Part shown: one piece after another, positions 48,453 to 58,100 of the stretch
How the letters are laid out: the number at the start of each line of letters is the position of its first letter
How positions within the stretch are numbered: the first letter of the stretch is position 1
Assembly (NCBI GenBank): GCA_016720595.1
Contig: JADKKI010000014.1
Location: 1-64,000, forward strand
Source: Myxococcales bacterium
Lineage (GTDB): Bacteria > Myxococcota_A > Polyangia > Haliangiales > Haliangiaceae
DNA: 64,000 bases
Direction of reading: 5' to 3'
Translations under genes and position numbers: made by a program
The notes under the pieces: model-generated
Seen by the model: only the letters and a program-made list of their open reading frames with translations
Database searches by the model: none
Told to the model about the DNA's origin: nothing

Positions 48453-49532
48453 ATGGCGACGCCCCGGGTCCACCTGCCGGTCCTGCAACGAGATCAGGTG
48501 CCGCACGCGGCCCAGATCCCGGCGGATCCGCTCGTCGATCTGTTCGCCCGCAGGATCCGGTACCTCCGGGTCTCGGTCACCGACCGCTGTAACTACCGAT
48601 GTTCGTACTGCATGCCGGAGGACCTCGGCGATCAGCTGACGTTCGCGAGCAAGTCCGCCGTCCTGACGTTCGAGGAGCTCGAGCGCGTGATCACGGTGTT
48701 CGCGCGTGCCGGCGTCCGCAAGGTCCGGTTGACCGGCGGAGAGCCCACCGTCCGCAAGGGGATCGTCGACCTGGTCGCTCGGGTGGCCGGGATCGCCGGG
48801 ATCGAGCAGGTGGTGATGACCACCAACGGTCACCTGCTGGACGAGCTCGCCGCTCCGCTCGCCGCCGCGGGGCTGTCGGCGGTCAACGTCTCGCTCGACA
48901 CCCTCGACCCGGGACGCTTCGCGACCCTCACCGGCCGGGGGGACCTCCGGCGGGTGCTCGCGGGGATCGATGCCGCCGTCGCGGCCGGCCTGACCGTCAA
49001 GACCAACGCGGTCGCGCTCCGTGGGGTCAACGAGGCCGAGCTGGTCGCCCTCTGCGAGGATGCCTGGGAGCGCGGCGCCGTCCCTCGGTTCATCGAGCAC
49101 ATGCCGATGTCCGACGGTCAGCTCTACGTCACCGAGGCCGAGCTGTCGTCTGGCGAGATCCGGAGCCGGCTCGAGGCCGCGCTCGGTCCCCTGGTCGCGC
49201 AGGACCGCCCGGGAGTGGATCCGGGCCCGGCGCGCTACTGGGCCGTCGGACCTCTCGGGGCGGGCCAGCGTGAGGTCGGGATCATCTCCGCGATGACCGA
49301 CCACTTCTGCGACGACTGCAATCGGCTCCGGCTGACGGCGACCGGCGACCTCCATGCCTGCCTGGGTCATGATGACGCGGTCAACCTCCGCGACGTGGTC
49401 CGGGCCGGCGGCTCCGACGACGATCTGGTCCGGGCGATCGCCGGGGCGGTCACAGGCAAGCGGGCCGGGCACGTGTTCGAGCGCTCCGGGGCGGGCGCCC
49501 CCGGAAAGCACATGATCGGCATCGGCGGCTGA
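48453..49532 (+). CDS. moaA: GTP 3',8-cyclase MoaA (molybdenum cofactor biosynthesis)
   Basis: 359 residues. Radical-SAM enzyme that, with MoaC, converts GTP to cyclic pyranopterin monophosphate. LRVSVTDRCNYRCSYCMPED has the CxxxCxxC cluster motif; RLTGGEPTVRKGIVDLV is the SAM-binding GGE; LDTLDPGRFATLTGRGDLRR is conserved. FCDDCNRLRLTATGDLHACL supplies the second 4Fe-4S site (C-x2-C-x13-C) that binds GTP. The chain ends HMIGIGG, matching the functionally important C-terminal GG tail. The N-terminus is about 25 residues longer than usual; a downstream start is possible. No other moa gene is near. Confidence 0.93.
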   Translation: MATPRVHLPVLQRDQVPHAAQIPADPLVDLFARRIRYLRVSVTDRCNYRCSYCMPEDLGDQLTFASKSAVLTFEELERVITVFARAGVRKVRLTGGEPTVRKGIVDLVARVAGIAGIEQVVMTTNGHLLDELAAPLAAAGLSAVNVSLDTLDPGRFATLTGRGDLRRVLAGIDAAVAAGLTVKTNAVALRGVNEAELVALCEDAWERGAVPRFIEHMPMSDGQLYVTEAELSSGEIRSRLEAALGPLVAQDRPGVDPGPARYWAVGPLGAGQREVGIISAMTDHFCDDCNRLRLTATGDLHACLGHDDAVNLRDVVRAGGSDDDLVRAIAGAVTGKRAGHVFERSGAGAPGKHMIGIGG

Positions 49533-49680
49533 TCGTCGCGGGGGCCCAACACCTCGAGATCAGTGGGGTCGCGAAGGTACCCAATCCGGCCGGAATGGAC
49601 CTGATGCGTGCTACGGTTGCGTGACTCACCGGGCATACCGCCTACCCCACGGAAGTAGTGGGATGTGGAGGGATTTTTCC

Positions 49681-50175
49681 ATGCAGAACAGCACCATCGC
49701 GAAGCTCGCTCTGACCGCCGCCGTGCTGGTTGCGGGTGTCGCCTTCTTTGCGAAGTCCGCCTCCACCAGCACGCAGCACTACCAGATGGTGGATCAGCTG
49801 CTCGCATCGGACATGTCCAAGCTGGGTGACTCCCAGCTCAAGGTCCACGGCTGGGTGGTCGCGGGGACCATCAAGGAGAAGATCGTCAACCAGGAGACGA
49901 TCCGGACCTTCGTCCTTCACAAGGACGGCAAGAAGATCCGCGTGTTCTCGAAGGGCCCCAAGCCCGACACGTTCAAGGATCAATCCGAGGTCGTCGCCAC
50001 CGGAACGATCGTCTCGGCGGCCTCGATGGCACAGATGGCGGCGTCGCTCGACACGCGGATCGAATCGGAGATGGGCTACGTCGTGGATGCGACGGAGCTG
50101 ATGGCCAAGTGTCCCTCGAAGTACGAGGGCGCTCAGGCGAACAAGAAGCTCGACGAAGACCCCAAGTTCAAGTGA
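49681..50175 (+). CDS. ccmE: Cytochrome c maturation heme chaperone CcmE, CxxxY variant
   Basis: 164 residues from ATG 49681, preceded by GGAGG at nine bases. IAKLALTAAVLVAGVAFFAK anchors the protein in the inner membrane; a beta-barrel OB-fold follows (LKVHGWVVAGTIKEKIVNQE, IRTFVLHKDGKKIRVFSKGP, SEVVATGTIVSA). In the canonical protein a His in a HxxxY motif holds heme covalently; here the corresponding segment reads ELMAKCPSKYEG, a C144-x3-Y148 motif. This Cys variant is known from some delta-group bacteria, Gram-positives and archaea. The protein carries heme from CcmABCD to the CcmFH ligation complex. It is the first gene of the ccm operon. Confidence 0.9.
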   Translation: MQNSTIAKLALTAAVLVAGVAFFAKSASTSTQHYQMVDQLLASDMSKLGDSQLKVHGWVVAGTIKEKIVNQETIRTFVLHKDGKKIRVFSKGPKPDTFKDQSEVVATGTIVSAASMAQMAASLDTRIESEMGYVVDATELMAKCPSKYEGAQANKKLDEDPKFK

Positions 50176-50185
50176 GGAGGTCTTC

Positions 50186-52888
50186 GTGACCGATCCGACT
50201 CCGTTCTCACCGATCGCTCTGGTCGGTACCATCGCCTTGCTCGCGGCCTACCTGGTTGCAGCCTGGTGCGTCGCGGCCGGGATCGCGGGCAACGCCCGCA
50301 AGAGCCGCAGGCTGGTGCAGTCATCGATCTATGGCCTGTACGGCTTCGCCGCACTGATCGTCCTCGCCTCGGCGCTGATGATCTATGCGTTCGTCACCCA
50401 CGACTTCTCGATCAAGTACGTCGCGCACACGAGTGATGTCGCGATGCCCACGATCTACAAGATCACCTCGTTCTGGGGCGGGCTCGATGGCTCGTTGCTG
50501 TTCTGGGTGCTCGTGCTCTCGCTGTTCTCGACGATCGCGATCGCCGTGAACGCCAAGCGTCATCGCGACATGATCGGATACGTCATCGCGACGATCATGA
50601 TCGTGCAGGTGTTCTTCATCTCGCTCCTGATCTTCACGAAGAACCCGTTCGCCACGTCGCTGACCGCGGCGCCCGTCGATGGGCAGGGCCTGAACCCGCT
50701 CCTCCAGAACTACTGGATGGTGATCCACCCGCCGTCGCTCTACATCGGCTTCGTCGCCGCGACGATCCCGTTCTCGTTCGGCATCGGTGCCCTCGCCTCC
50801 GGTCGCCTCGACGATCTGTGGATCAGCTCGGCCCGCGTGTGGATGCTGATCTGCTTCGGCTTCCTCGGCCTCGGCCTCATCCTCGGTGGCCGCTGGGCGT
50901 ACGAGGAGCTGGGGTGGGGAGGCTACTGGGCGTGGGATCCGGTCGAGAACGCCGGGCTGATGCCGTGGTTCACAGCCACGGCCTTCCTCCACTCAGCGAT
51001 CATCCAGGAACAGCGCGGGATGATGAAACGCTGGAACCTCGTGCTCGTCTGCATGACGTTCTTCCTGACCATCTTCGGCACGTTCATGACCCGCTCGGGT
51101 GCCGTGCAGTCGGTCCACGCGTTCGGCGAGGACAACGTGCTCGCCCTACAGTTCATCGTGTTCCTCGCCGTGATCAGCGTGGTCTCGGTCGGCCTGATCG
51201 TGTTCCGCTCGAACAAGCTCGCGAGCAAGAGCGAGTTCGATTCGTTCTACTCGCGGGAGTTCGCGTTCCTCCTCAATAACTGGATCCTCCTCGGCTGCGC
51301 CTTCTTCGTCCTGTTCGCGACGATGTTCCCCACGATCTCCGAGGCGCTCGATGGTTCGCGTGTCTCGGTGGGCATCTCGTTCTTCAACAAGTGGATGACG
51401 CCGCTCGGGCTGATCCTGCTGTTCCTCGCGGGCGCGGCTCCGCTCCTCGCCTGGCGCAAGACCACCCGCGAGCGCCTGTGGCAGCAGTTCGTGATCCCGC
51501 TGGCGTGCGCTGCGATCACCGTGGTGACGCTGCTCGTCGCGTTCCCCAGCGTGACCACGAAGACCGCGATCTTCGCGGACTCGCTGATGCTGCCGATGTC
51601 GCTCATCAACTTCGGCCTGGTCGCGTTCGTCGTCGGATCGATCGGCCAGGAGTTCATCCGCGGCGCGATGGTGCGCCGCCGGCAGACCGGCTCGGATCCG
51701 TTCACGTCGATGATCGGCCTCGTGCTCTCCAAGCGCCGCAAGTACGGCGGCTACATCGTGCACTTCGGCGTCGCGGTGCTGTTCATCGGCTTCGCGGGCA
51801 AGGCGTACGACCGGATGGTCGATCGCACGATCGAGATCCCGGCCGCGATGGACAAGTCCGTCGCGTTCGGTGCCGATGGCACCGCATCCATCCTGCCGCC
51901 CAACTCCAAGAGCGCGTTCGCGTTCGGCTCGTACGTGTTCCTCTACGAGCGCCTGATCAGCACGGCTGATGACCACAAGGATGCGGTCACCGCGCAGGTC
52001 AGCATCTGGAAGGACGGCGAGAGCCTGGGCGTGGTCTACCCCGGCAAGTGGGACTACCACCGCGGCGAGGAGGCGACCACGGAGGTCGCGATCCGCGTGC
52101 GCGCGTCCGAGGACGTCTACGTGGTGCTCACCGGCTACGATCTCGACAGCGGGCTCGCGAACTTCCGCGTGTTCATCAATCCGCTCATCAGCTGGGTGTG
52201 GATCGGCTTCCTGCTGTTCGCCTTCGGGACGCTGGTCTGCCTGATCCCGCAAGGCGTGGTCGATCGCATGAGTCTGCGGCCCAAGAGCAAGCTCGGGCGC
52301 GCCGCGGACATCGGGATCCTGGCGACGATCCTGTTCGGTCTGGTCGCGGGCCTCGCCACGCAGGCCCACGCACAGGGCGCCGAGCACGTGGCGGCCGGTG
52401 GTGGCATGGGCGCCGATGGCATCGGCTGGGCGGCGCGCAATCGCCCCGATACCGCCACCTCCGAGAAGGCCATGAAGGAGCTGCTCTGCGTGTGCGGTTG
52501 CCCGCGCGAGAGCATCTTCGACTGCAAGTGCAAGACAGCGTCTGATCTTCGCGGCACCGTGATGTCGTTCATCAACGAGCGGGACCCCTCGGGCAAGCCG
52601 AAGTTCGATCTCACCAGCACGGAGGGGCGCTCCAAGGCGTACGAGGCCGTGCTCACCGAGTTCGTGAGCACGTATGGCGGTGAGCAGGTGCTCGCCACGC
52701 CTCGCAGCAAGTTCTCCTGGCTGTTCCCTTCGCTCGCCGTCGTCGGCAGCCTCGGTCTGATCTTCGTGGTCGGGCGGCGGATGGTCGGGCGGGGCAAGGC
52801 AGTCAACACAGCGGCGGTCGCCGCGAAGCCCACCGAGGACGATGCCTATGCGGACAAGCTCGACGACGAGCTCGCAGGCGTCGACTAG
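50186..52888 (+). CDS. ccmF: CcmF-CcmH fusion: heme lyase fused to apocytochrome thiol reductant domain
   Basis: 900 residues from GTG 50186 with GAGGAGG. Residues 1-700 are CcmF: many membrane helices, the WWD-type loop GWGGYWAWDPVENAGLMPWF near 250, and conserved HPPSLYIGFVAATIPF and GTFMTRSGAVQSVHAFGEDN. A long periplasmic loop after residue 540 (EIPAAMDKSVAFGADGTASI) is usual. From about 760 to 865 a CcmH module follows: KAMKELLCVCGCPRESIFDC, then DLRGTVMSFINERDPSGKPK and a final membrane helix WLFPSLAVVGSLGLIFVVG. C768 starts the cluster CVCGC, the variant seen in some CcmH proteins in place of CxxC. In most genomes ccmF and ccmH are separate. The product should attach heme to apocytochromes. 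Confidence 0.9.
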   Translation: MTDPTPFSPIALVGTIALLAAYLVAAWCVAAGIAGNARKSRRLVQSSIYGLYGFAALIVLASALMIYAFVTHDFSIKYVAHTSDVAMPTIYKITSFWGGLDGSLLFWVLVLSLFSTIAIAVNAKRHRDMIGYVIATIMIVQVFFISLLIFTKNPFATSLTAAPVDGQGLNPLLQNYWMVIHPPSLYIGFVAATIPFSFGIGALASGRLDDLWISSARVWMLICFGFLGLGLILGGRWAYEELGWGGYWAWDPVENAGLMPWFTATAFLHSAIIQEQRGMMKRWNLVLVCMTFFLTIFGTFMTRSGAVQSVHAFGEDNVLALQFIVFLAVISVVSVGLIVFRSNKLASKSEFDSFYSREFAFLLNNWILLGCAFFVLFATMFPTISEALDGSRVSVGISFFNKWMTPLGLILLFLAGAAPLLAWRKTTRERLWQQFVIPLACAAITVVTLLVAFPSVTTKTAIFADSLMLPMSLINFGLVAFVVGSIGQEFIRGAMVRRRQTGSDPFTSMIGLVLSKRRKYGGYIVHFGVAVLFIGFAGKAYDRMVDRTIEIPAAMDKSVAFGADGTASILPPNSKSAFAFGSYVFLYERLISTADDHKDAVTAQVSIWKDGESLGVVYPGKWDYHRGEEATTEVAIRVRASEDVYVVLTGYDLDSGLANFRVFINPLISWVWIGFLLFAFGTLVCLIPQGVVDRMSLRPKSKLGRAADIGILATILFGLVAGLATQAHAQGAEHVAAGGGMGADGIGWAARNRPDTATSEKAMKELLCVCGCPRESIFDCKCKTASDLRGTVMSFINERDPSGKPKFDLTSTEGRSKAYEAVLTEFVSTYGGEQVLATPRSKFSWLFPSLAVVGSLGLIFVVGRRMVGRGKAVNTAAVAAKPTEDDAYADKLDDELAGVD

Positions 52889-52891
52889 CTC

Positions 52892-53746
52892 ATGGGGTTG
52901 GTCGGTAAAGTCATCCAGGCGACCGTGGCAGAGGCCGCGGAGCAGATCGCCAATCAGGATCCGCTGACACCACCGGATCCGATGCGCTGGGTCAAGCGCG
53001 GCGTTGCGATCGCGATCTTGCTGGTCGGCTGGATCTTCATCCTGTGGGCCAACCGGTTCCACCTCACGGCCGCCACCGTGTTCGTGTGCATTGGCTACCT
53101 CGCGATCGAGGTCGCGGTCTACAACCTGTTCCGCACCGGCGCGCAGGCCGTGTCCGCCGAGGACGAGAGCGACTCCACCTGGGGCCGCCCGCTCGGTGCC
53201 AAGGGCGAGCTCGAGCGAGAGAAGAAGACGCTGCTGAAGGCGATCAAGGAGGCCGAGTTCGATCGGGAGATGGGCAAGCTGTCCACGGCCGACGCGGCGG
53301 AGATGATCGGGCTGTATCGGGCGCGCGCGATCGAGGTGATCAAGGAGCTCGACAAGCTCGGTGGCGAGGCCGGCACCGTCCGCGAGCAGATCGAGCGCGA
53401 GGTCAAGGCACGGCTCGAGCTCGAGGCGCGCACCAAGAAGCCCGCGGAGAAGGCGGCGAAGCAGGACAAGAGCAAGAAGGCCGGCAAGGACAAGAAGGCC
53501 GCTCAGGATCCCGCGAACGGCGATGCCAAGGTCGACGCGAAGGCCGACAAGGCGGATGCCAAGGTCGATGCGAAGGCGGATGCCGCCAAGGTTGCAGCGA
53601 ACACGGATGCCAAGGACGACGCGACGAAGGACGACGCGACCAAAGACGACGCGGACGACAACGTGAAGTCAACGCCGGAGGCCGCCGCGGCCTCGACGCC
53701 TCCCACCGAGATCAGCGAGCCCGCAGCGAAAGAGGCCACCCAGTGA
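52892..53746 (+). CDS. CcmI-like membrane protein with Lys/Asp-rich tail
   Basis: 284 residues. Two membrane helices (VAIAILLVGWIFILW; AATVFVCIGYLAIEVAVYNL) precede a cytosolic helical region. LEREKKTLLKAIKEAEFDRE with MGKLSTADAAEMIGLYRARA is the signature of CcmI/CycH-type N-terminal domains, which hold apocytochromes near the heme lyase. The usual C-terminal TPR part is missing. In its place is a low-complexity tail (KKAGKDKKAAQDPANGDAKV, ADKADAKVDAKADAAKVA) of about 110 residues. It starts three bases after the ccmFH stop and overlaps the next gene by GTGA. Likely an accessory of cytochrome c assembly. Confidence 0.8.
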   Translation: MGLVGKVIQATVAEAAEQIANQDPLTPPDPMRWVKRGVAIAILLVGWIFILWANRFHLTAATVFVCIGYLAIEVAVYNLFRTGAQAVSAEDESDSTWGRPLGAKGELEREKKTLLKAIKEAEFDREMGKLSTADAAEMIGLYRARAIEVIKELDKLGGEAGTVREQIEREVKARLELEARTKKPAEKAAKQDKSKKAGKDKKAAQDPANGDAKVDAKADKADAKVDAKADAAKVAANTDAKDDATKDDATKDDADDNVKSTPEAAAASTPPTEISEPAAKEATQ

Positions 53747-55959
53747 ATCGCTTCGTCTCGATCCTCGCCTCGGTGTTCGCGGTCGCCCTCGCCGGGGTCG
53801 CCGTCCACGATCAGGTCGCCTTCGCCCAGCCGGCGGCGGCGATCGGTCATCCGCTCCCCGATGGCAACCTCCCTGCCGGCACGATCTCCGTCCGGATCAT
53901 CGCGGGTCCGGGTGTGGCCGTTCCCGGCGCCGACGTCACGCTCACCGTCAACAACGAGCCCCGGAGCGCACGCACCGATGCCGCGGGCCGCGCGACCTTT
54001 GCCGGGCTGCCGGTCGGCGCCACGGTCCAGGCGCAGGTCGCGGATGCCGATGGCAAGCCGATCAGCTCCGATGCGTTCCCGGTGCCCGAGGAGGGTGGCG
54101 CGCGCGTGATGCTCTCGACCAAGCCGCTGCAGGGCGCGGGCGGCATGGTCCAGCCCGAGGCCGGCGAAGGCGCGGGCGGAGGCGGGGGCCCGATGAGTGG
54201 CGCGGGCATGCCCGAAGCGCGGGCGATGAGCGGCCAGCCGCGCCCCGAGCGCACCGATCTGCCGGGCACCTACACGGTCCGCGTCACCTACAACGATCTG
54301 AAGCTCGTCGCGGGCAAGATGACGGATCCGAACCCGCCGGTCGACGTCCCCGTATCGCTGGTGGCGTACGGCGCCGATGACTCGATCTCCGTGGTCACCA
54401 AGAAGGCCGCTGCCGACGGCCATGTCACGTTCGACTCCCTCGATCAGACGGGCGGCACCGCCTACTTCGCACTCGCGCTCTTGCCGCGCGGCTCCGGCAC
54501 CGATCGCCTGATCGCCGTGCCCGCCGTCCTCGACTCGCAGACCGGCGTGCGCTGCGTGCTGTCTGGTGACAAGCGCGATGCGACAAGCCCTCCGATCGAC
54601 GACTACAACAAGCTCGTCCCGCAGGACACGGTTGCCACGCCGGCCGGCAAGGTCCGCGTCTCGCTCGATGGCGTACCCGTGGATGGCTCGGCGAAGGTCA
54701 CGCTGTACGACGCGGCGACCATGAAGCCGCTCGGGGTGCAGTCCCCGCACGAGGGCGCGCCGGATCCGTCGCAGGTGCGCGCGCAGGCCGACTACAACCC
54801 GGTCAAGGATCTCCCGGCGGGCACGTTCGAGGTCGAGGTCAAGGGCGGCCCGGGCACGGCCACCAACCCCACCCCGGGCGTCTCGGTTCAGCTCGTGGCC
54901 GCCGATACCGAGCAGCCGATCGCCGACACCAGCGCCATCACGGGCATGGACGGCAAGGCGCGGATCACCACCAAGGTGACCAGCTCGGTGAAGGCGGTGC
55001 TCGTCATCAACGGGAAGACGATGGGCTCCGCGCCGATCGATCTCTCGGTGACCGGCGGAAAGCTGGATGTCACGGCCAACTGGTCCACCCGCGGCAAGCC
55101 CGAGGCGGTGTTCGATGTGGTGGCGCGCCCAGAGCTCGTGCTGTTCGCCGAGACCGTGATGAACAAGCAGCTGTTCCGCTCGCTGCCGTTCCAGGTCTCG
55201 CCCGAGACCGGGACCCACGCGTCGATCTATGTCTACCCGCGCACCCTGTTCACGTTCAGCGTGCACTCGTTCATCGAGGATCAGCTGCTCGCCGTGCAGG
55301 GCTCGTTCGAGGTCACCAACTATTCGTGGGCGCCGTACCGTGCGAGCCCCGATGGCCTCCTGATCAAGCTGCCGGCGCACCACAAGGGCGGCATCATCGC
55401 CGCGCAGGATCAGGGCGATGTCTCGGTCGCGCAGGGTGAGGGCTTTCGCCTGATGCGGCCGATCCCGCCGGGTGGGCGGAAGTTCCGCGCGGGCTTCTCG
55501 CTCCCCGTCGACAACGGCGAGGTCAACTGGGCGTTCGACCTGCCGATGGGCACCTGGCAGAGCAACATGGAGATCCGGCAGAGCGAGGGCATGAAGGTCA
55601 CCCTCCCGCCGGGCACCACGGGCGAGACGCGGACCGCATCCACTGGCGAGCCGTGGTTCGTGGTCGACAACTTCACGATCGAGCGCGGCCAGTCCCTGGT
55701 CATGAAGATCTCCGGTCTCCCGGCCGAAGCGCAGTGGAAGATCTGGGCCCCTCGCATCGTCGCGCTGTTCGTCCTGGGCCTCTTGCTCGGTGGCATCGCG
55801 TTCGCGATGCTTCGTCAGGCCCCGGCACCGAAGCCGGACCACGAGGCGCGGCGCGCCAAGCTGCTCGACGAGCTGGTCGATCTCGATCGCGAGGGCAAGC
55901 AGGACACCCGCCGGCGCGCACAGATCCTCGACGAGCTCGAGCGCCTGTGGGGCGCATAG
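53743..55959 (+). CDS. Large periplasmic protein with Ig/carboxypeptidase-regulatory repeats, inside the ccm operon
   Basis: 738 residues from GTG 53743. Signal FVSILASVFAVALAGVAV followed by beta-sandwich repeats of the carboxypeptidase-regulatory type: AVPGADVTLTVNNEPRSART with DAAGRATFAGLPVGATVQA, then VPVSLVAYGADDSISVVTKK and GVSVQLVAADTEQPIADTSA. A Gly-rich linker (EGAGGGGGPMSGAGMPE) lies at about 145-165. It ends with one membrane helix IVALFVLGLLLGGIAFAMLR and a cytosolic charged segment (ELVDLDREGKQDTRRRAQIL then DELERLWGA). It lies in the middle of ccm genes, overlapping ccmI at its start and 14 bases before ccmA. Members of the ccm set normally do not include such a protein; its role is open. 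Confidence 0.75.
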   Translation: MNRFVSILASVFAVALAGVAVHDQVAFAQPAAAIGHPLPDGNLPAGTISVRIIAGPGVAVPGADVTLTVNNEPRSARTDAAGRATFAGLPVGATVQAQVADADGKPISSDAFPVPEEGGARVMLSTKPLQGAGGMVQPEAGEGAGGGGGPMSGAGMPEARAMSGQPRPERTDLPGTYTVRVTYNDLKLVAGKMTDPNPPVDVPVSLVAYGADDSISVVTKKAAADGHVTFDSLDQTGGTAYFALALLPRGSGTDRLIAVPAVLDSQTGVRCVLSGDKRDATSPPIDDYNKLVPQDTVATPAGKVRVSLDGVPVDGSAKVTLYDAATMKPLGVQSPHEGAPDPSQVRAQADYNPVKDLPAGTFEVEVKGGPGTATNPTPGVSVQLVAADTEQPIADTSAITGMDGKARITTKVTSSVKAVLVINGKTMGSAPIDLSVTGGKLDVTANWSTRGKPEAVFDVVARPELVLFAETVMNKQLFRSLPFQVSPETGTHASIYVYPRTLFTFSVHSFIEDQLLAVQGSFEVTNYSWAPYRASPDGLLIKLPAHHKGGIIAAQDQGDVSVAQGEGFRLMRPIPPGGRKFRAGFSLPVDNGEVNWAFDLPMGTWQSNMEIRQSEGMKVTLPPGTTGETRTASTGEPWFVVDNFTIERGQSLVMKISGLPAEAQWKIWAPRIVALFVLGLLLGGIAFAMLRQAPAPKPDHEARRAKLLDELVDLDREGKQDTRRRAQILDELERLWGA

Positions 55960-55973
55960 GTGGAACGTCCCTG

Positions 55974-56684
55974 ATGTCTGCGCTCGACAAGGTCGAGATC
56001 ACGAAGCTCACGAAGCGATTTGGGACAGAGCGCGCGCTCGGCGGCGTGAGCCTCCAGCTGACCGCCGGCTCGATGTGCGCGCTCCTCGGCCACAACGGCG
56101 CGGGCAAGACCACGCTCCTCGGCATCCTCTCCACGCTCGTGCGCGCCACCGACGGCACCGTGACGTATCGGACGAACGGCGCCGAGGTCACCGGTGAGGA
56201 CGTCCGGCGCCAGATCGGGATGCTGGCGCACTCCTCGCTGTGCTACGCGGAGCTGACCGCGCACGAGAACCTCGAGCTCACGGCCGGCCTCTACCAGGTG
56301 GATGGCTCGCGCGCGGCGATCCAGGCGGTGCTGGACCGCGTGGGCCTCGATCCGCGGTCGCGCGACCGGGCGGCGCGGACCTACTCGCGCGGCATGCTGC
56401 AACGGCTCGCGCTCGCCCGCGCGCTCCTGACCAAGCCCTCGCTCCTGCTCCTCGACGAGCCGTTCACGGGGCTCGATCGCGATGGTGCCCTCTCGCTCGG
56501 CGAGCAGCTCGGCATCTTGCGCGATGGGGGCGCGATCGTCGTGGTCGTGACCCACGATCTCGAGGCGATCGCGAACCGCACCGATCACGTGGCGATCCTG
56601 CGTCGCGGGCAGCTGGTGTTCGAGGAGCGCGGCAGCTACTCCTACGAGACGCTCAAGGACCTCTACCACCGGCACGCCAACTAG
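55974..56684 (+). CDS. ccmA: Heme exporter ATP-binding subunit CcmA
   Basis: 236 residues. ABC ATPase with Walker A LLGHNGAGKTTLLGIL, Q-loop near GMLAHSSLCYAELTAHENLE, signature YSRGMLQRLALARALL (SRGMLQR in place of LSGGQ, as in CcmA), Walker B LLLLDEPFTGLD and switch VVVVTHD. With CcmB and CcmC it drives release of heme-loaded CcmE. The ATG at 55974 follows the stop of the periplasmic protein by 14 bases. Sequence order of motifs and length are as in the family. Confidence 0.92.
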   Translation: MSALDKVEITKLTKRFGTERALGGVSLQLTAGSMCALLGHNGAGKTTLLGILSTLVRATDGTVTYRTNGAEVTGEDVRRQIGMLAHSSLCYAELTAHENLELTAGLYQVDGSRAAIQAVLDRVGLDPRSRDRAARTYSRGMLQRLALARALLTKPSLLLLDEPFTGLDRDGALSLGEQLGILRDGGAIVVVVTHDLEAIANRTDHVAILRRGQLVFEERGSYSYETLKDLYHRHAN

Positions 56685-56714
56685 CCGGCGGGACCGCCGG
56701 GACGACGATCGATC

Positions 56715-57395
56715 ATGTCCGTGCTCCGACACGCAGCCCTCGTGGCCTGGAAGGATCTGCGCATCGAGCTGCGCAGCCGCGAGATCGTCTACACGATGGC
56801 GTTCTTCGGGGCGCTGATCGTCGTCGTCTACTCGTTCGCGTTCCCGGTCAAGCCGGACCTCGTGCGCGCGGCCGCCCCCGGGATGCTGTGGGTGGCGATC
56901 GCCTTCGCGGGGACGGTCGGCCTCGGCCGCGCGTTCGATCGCGAGCGCGAGAACGACACCATGCGCGCGCTGCTCCTGGCGCCGATCCCCCGCCTCAGCG
57001 TGTTCCTCGGGAAGGCGATCGCGATCGCGCTCCTCGTCCTCGCGGTGTCGCTCGTGTGCGCACCGCTCCTGGCCCTCCTCCTCGACGCGCCGCTGTTCGC
57101 GATGCCGGGGCCGCTGCTGCTGCTCCTGGTGCTGGGGGCGATCGGGTTCGCGAACGTGGGCTCGGTGTTCGCGGCCACGCTCCTCAAGGTGCGCTCGCGG
57201 GATGTGCTGCTCCCCGTGATCCTGTATCCGCTGCTGATCCCGCTGTTCGTGGCGGGGACCAGCGCGACCGAGGCGATGATCGCGGTCCGGCCCGATCTCG
57301 ACAAGCTCTGGTACTGGATCGGGTTCCTCGGAATCTACGACGCGGTGTTCCTGGTACTGTCCCTGTGGGTCTTCGAGGCGCTGGTGATCGAATGA
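56715..57395 (+). CDS. ccmB: Heme exporter membrane subunit CcmB
   Basis: 226 residues with six membrane helices. [20 protein letters not shown] then [12 protein letters not shown] is the conserved CcmB start, and [20 protein letters not shown] followed by [15 protein letters not shown] is the diagnostic cytoplasmic loop. The end [20 protein letters not shown] is also conserved. It forms the permease of the CcmAB complex. It starts 30 bases after ccmA and its TGA overlaps the ccmC ATG. Confidence 0.92.
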   Translation: MSVLRHAALVAWKDLRIELRSREIVYTMAFFGALIVVVYSFAFPVKPDLVRAAAPGMLWVAIAFAGTVGLGRAFDRERENDTMRALLLAPIPRLSVFLGKAIAIALLVLAVSLVCAPLLALLLDAPLFAMPGPLLLLLVLGAIGFANVGSVFAATLLKVRSRDVLLPVILYPLLIPLFVAGTSATEAMIAVRPDLDKLWYWIGFLGIYDAVFLVLSLWVFEALVIE

Positions 57396-58081
57396 GCAAC
57401 AAATCAATCCCCGTGCTCGCCACGCTCGCCGCCGTGGGCTTCGTGATCACGATCTGGCTGGTGTTCAGCTACGCGCCGATGGTCGAGGACCCGGTGCTGA
57501 TGTTCAACCAGAAGATCTTCTACTATCACGTGGCGCACGCCTTCATGCTGTTCCTCGCGACGGCCGTGTGCGGCGTGAGCTCGCTCGCGTTCCTGAAGAC
57601 GCGCAAGCCCAAGTGGGATGACCTCGCGCTCGCCAGCGCCGAGGTCGCGGCGATCTTCGGCGCCGTCGTGCTGATCACCGGCATGATCTGGGCGAAGGCC
57701 GCATGGGACGTGTGGTGGACCTGGGAGAAGCGCCTGACCATGTCACTGCTGCTGTGGCTGACGCTGGTCGGCTACGTGCTCGTCCGCCGCTTTGCCGGGG
57801 CCAGCGCGGATCGGCTCGCCGCGGGGCTCGCCGCGTTTGGCACCGTCGGCATCCCCTTCATCTACTTCATGGTCGATGCGAGCGATCACCATCCCAAGGC
57901 GGGCGCCGGCGGTGTGGCCGCCACGCTGCCACCCGACATGAAGCTCGTGTTCTGGCTCAGCGTGCTGACGTTCTTGCTGTGGTGCGTGGCGCTCGTCGCG
58001 AGCCGCGTGCAGAGCGCGCGTGCGGAGCGCGAGCTCCGAGAGATTCGAGAGAAGGGCCTCGACGCGGGGCTGTTCCAGTGA
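57392..58081 (+). CDS. ccmC: Heme handling protein CcmC
   Basis: 229 residues with six membrane helices. [20 protein letters not shown] supplies the first conserved His. The tryptophan-rich periplasmic loop reads [20 protein letters not shown] (WWxWE where WWxWD is usual). [12 protein letters not shown] has the second His, and heme is held between the two. It loads heme on CcmE. ATG 57392 overlaps the ccmB stop (ATGA). Its C-terminus has a charged extension ([20 protein letters not shown]). Assignment is secure; the Asp-to-Glu change is small. Confidence 0.92.
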   Translation: MSNKSIPVLATLAAVGFVITIWLVFSYAPMVEDPVLMFNQKIFYYHVAHAFMLFLATAVCGVSSLAFLKTRKPKWDDLALASAEVAAIFGAVVLITGMIWAKAAWDVWWTWEKRLTMSLLLWLTLVGYVLVRRFAGASADRLAAGLAAFGTVGIPFIYFMVDASDHHPKAGAGGVAATLPPDMKLVFWLSVLTFLLWCVALVASRVQSARAERELREIREKGLDAGLFQ

Positions 58082-58100
58082 GGAGCCAGTGAGGAGTTCG

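Noticed and set aside
51146..53062. 638-codon minus-strand frame opposite ccmFH
   Set aside because: Shadow of a well-recognised CcmF-CcmH protein.
53503..55842. 779-codon minus-strand frame opposite the periplasmic ccm-operon protein
   Set aside because: No signal, domain or ribosome site; the plus-strand protein has clear beta-repeat structure and coupled start.
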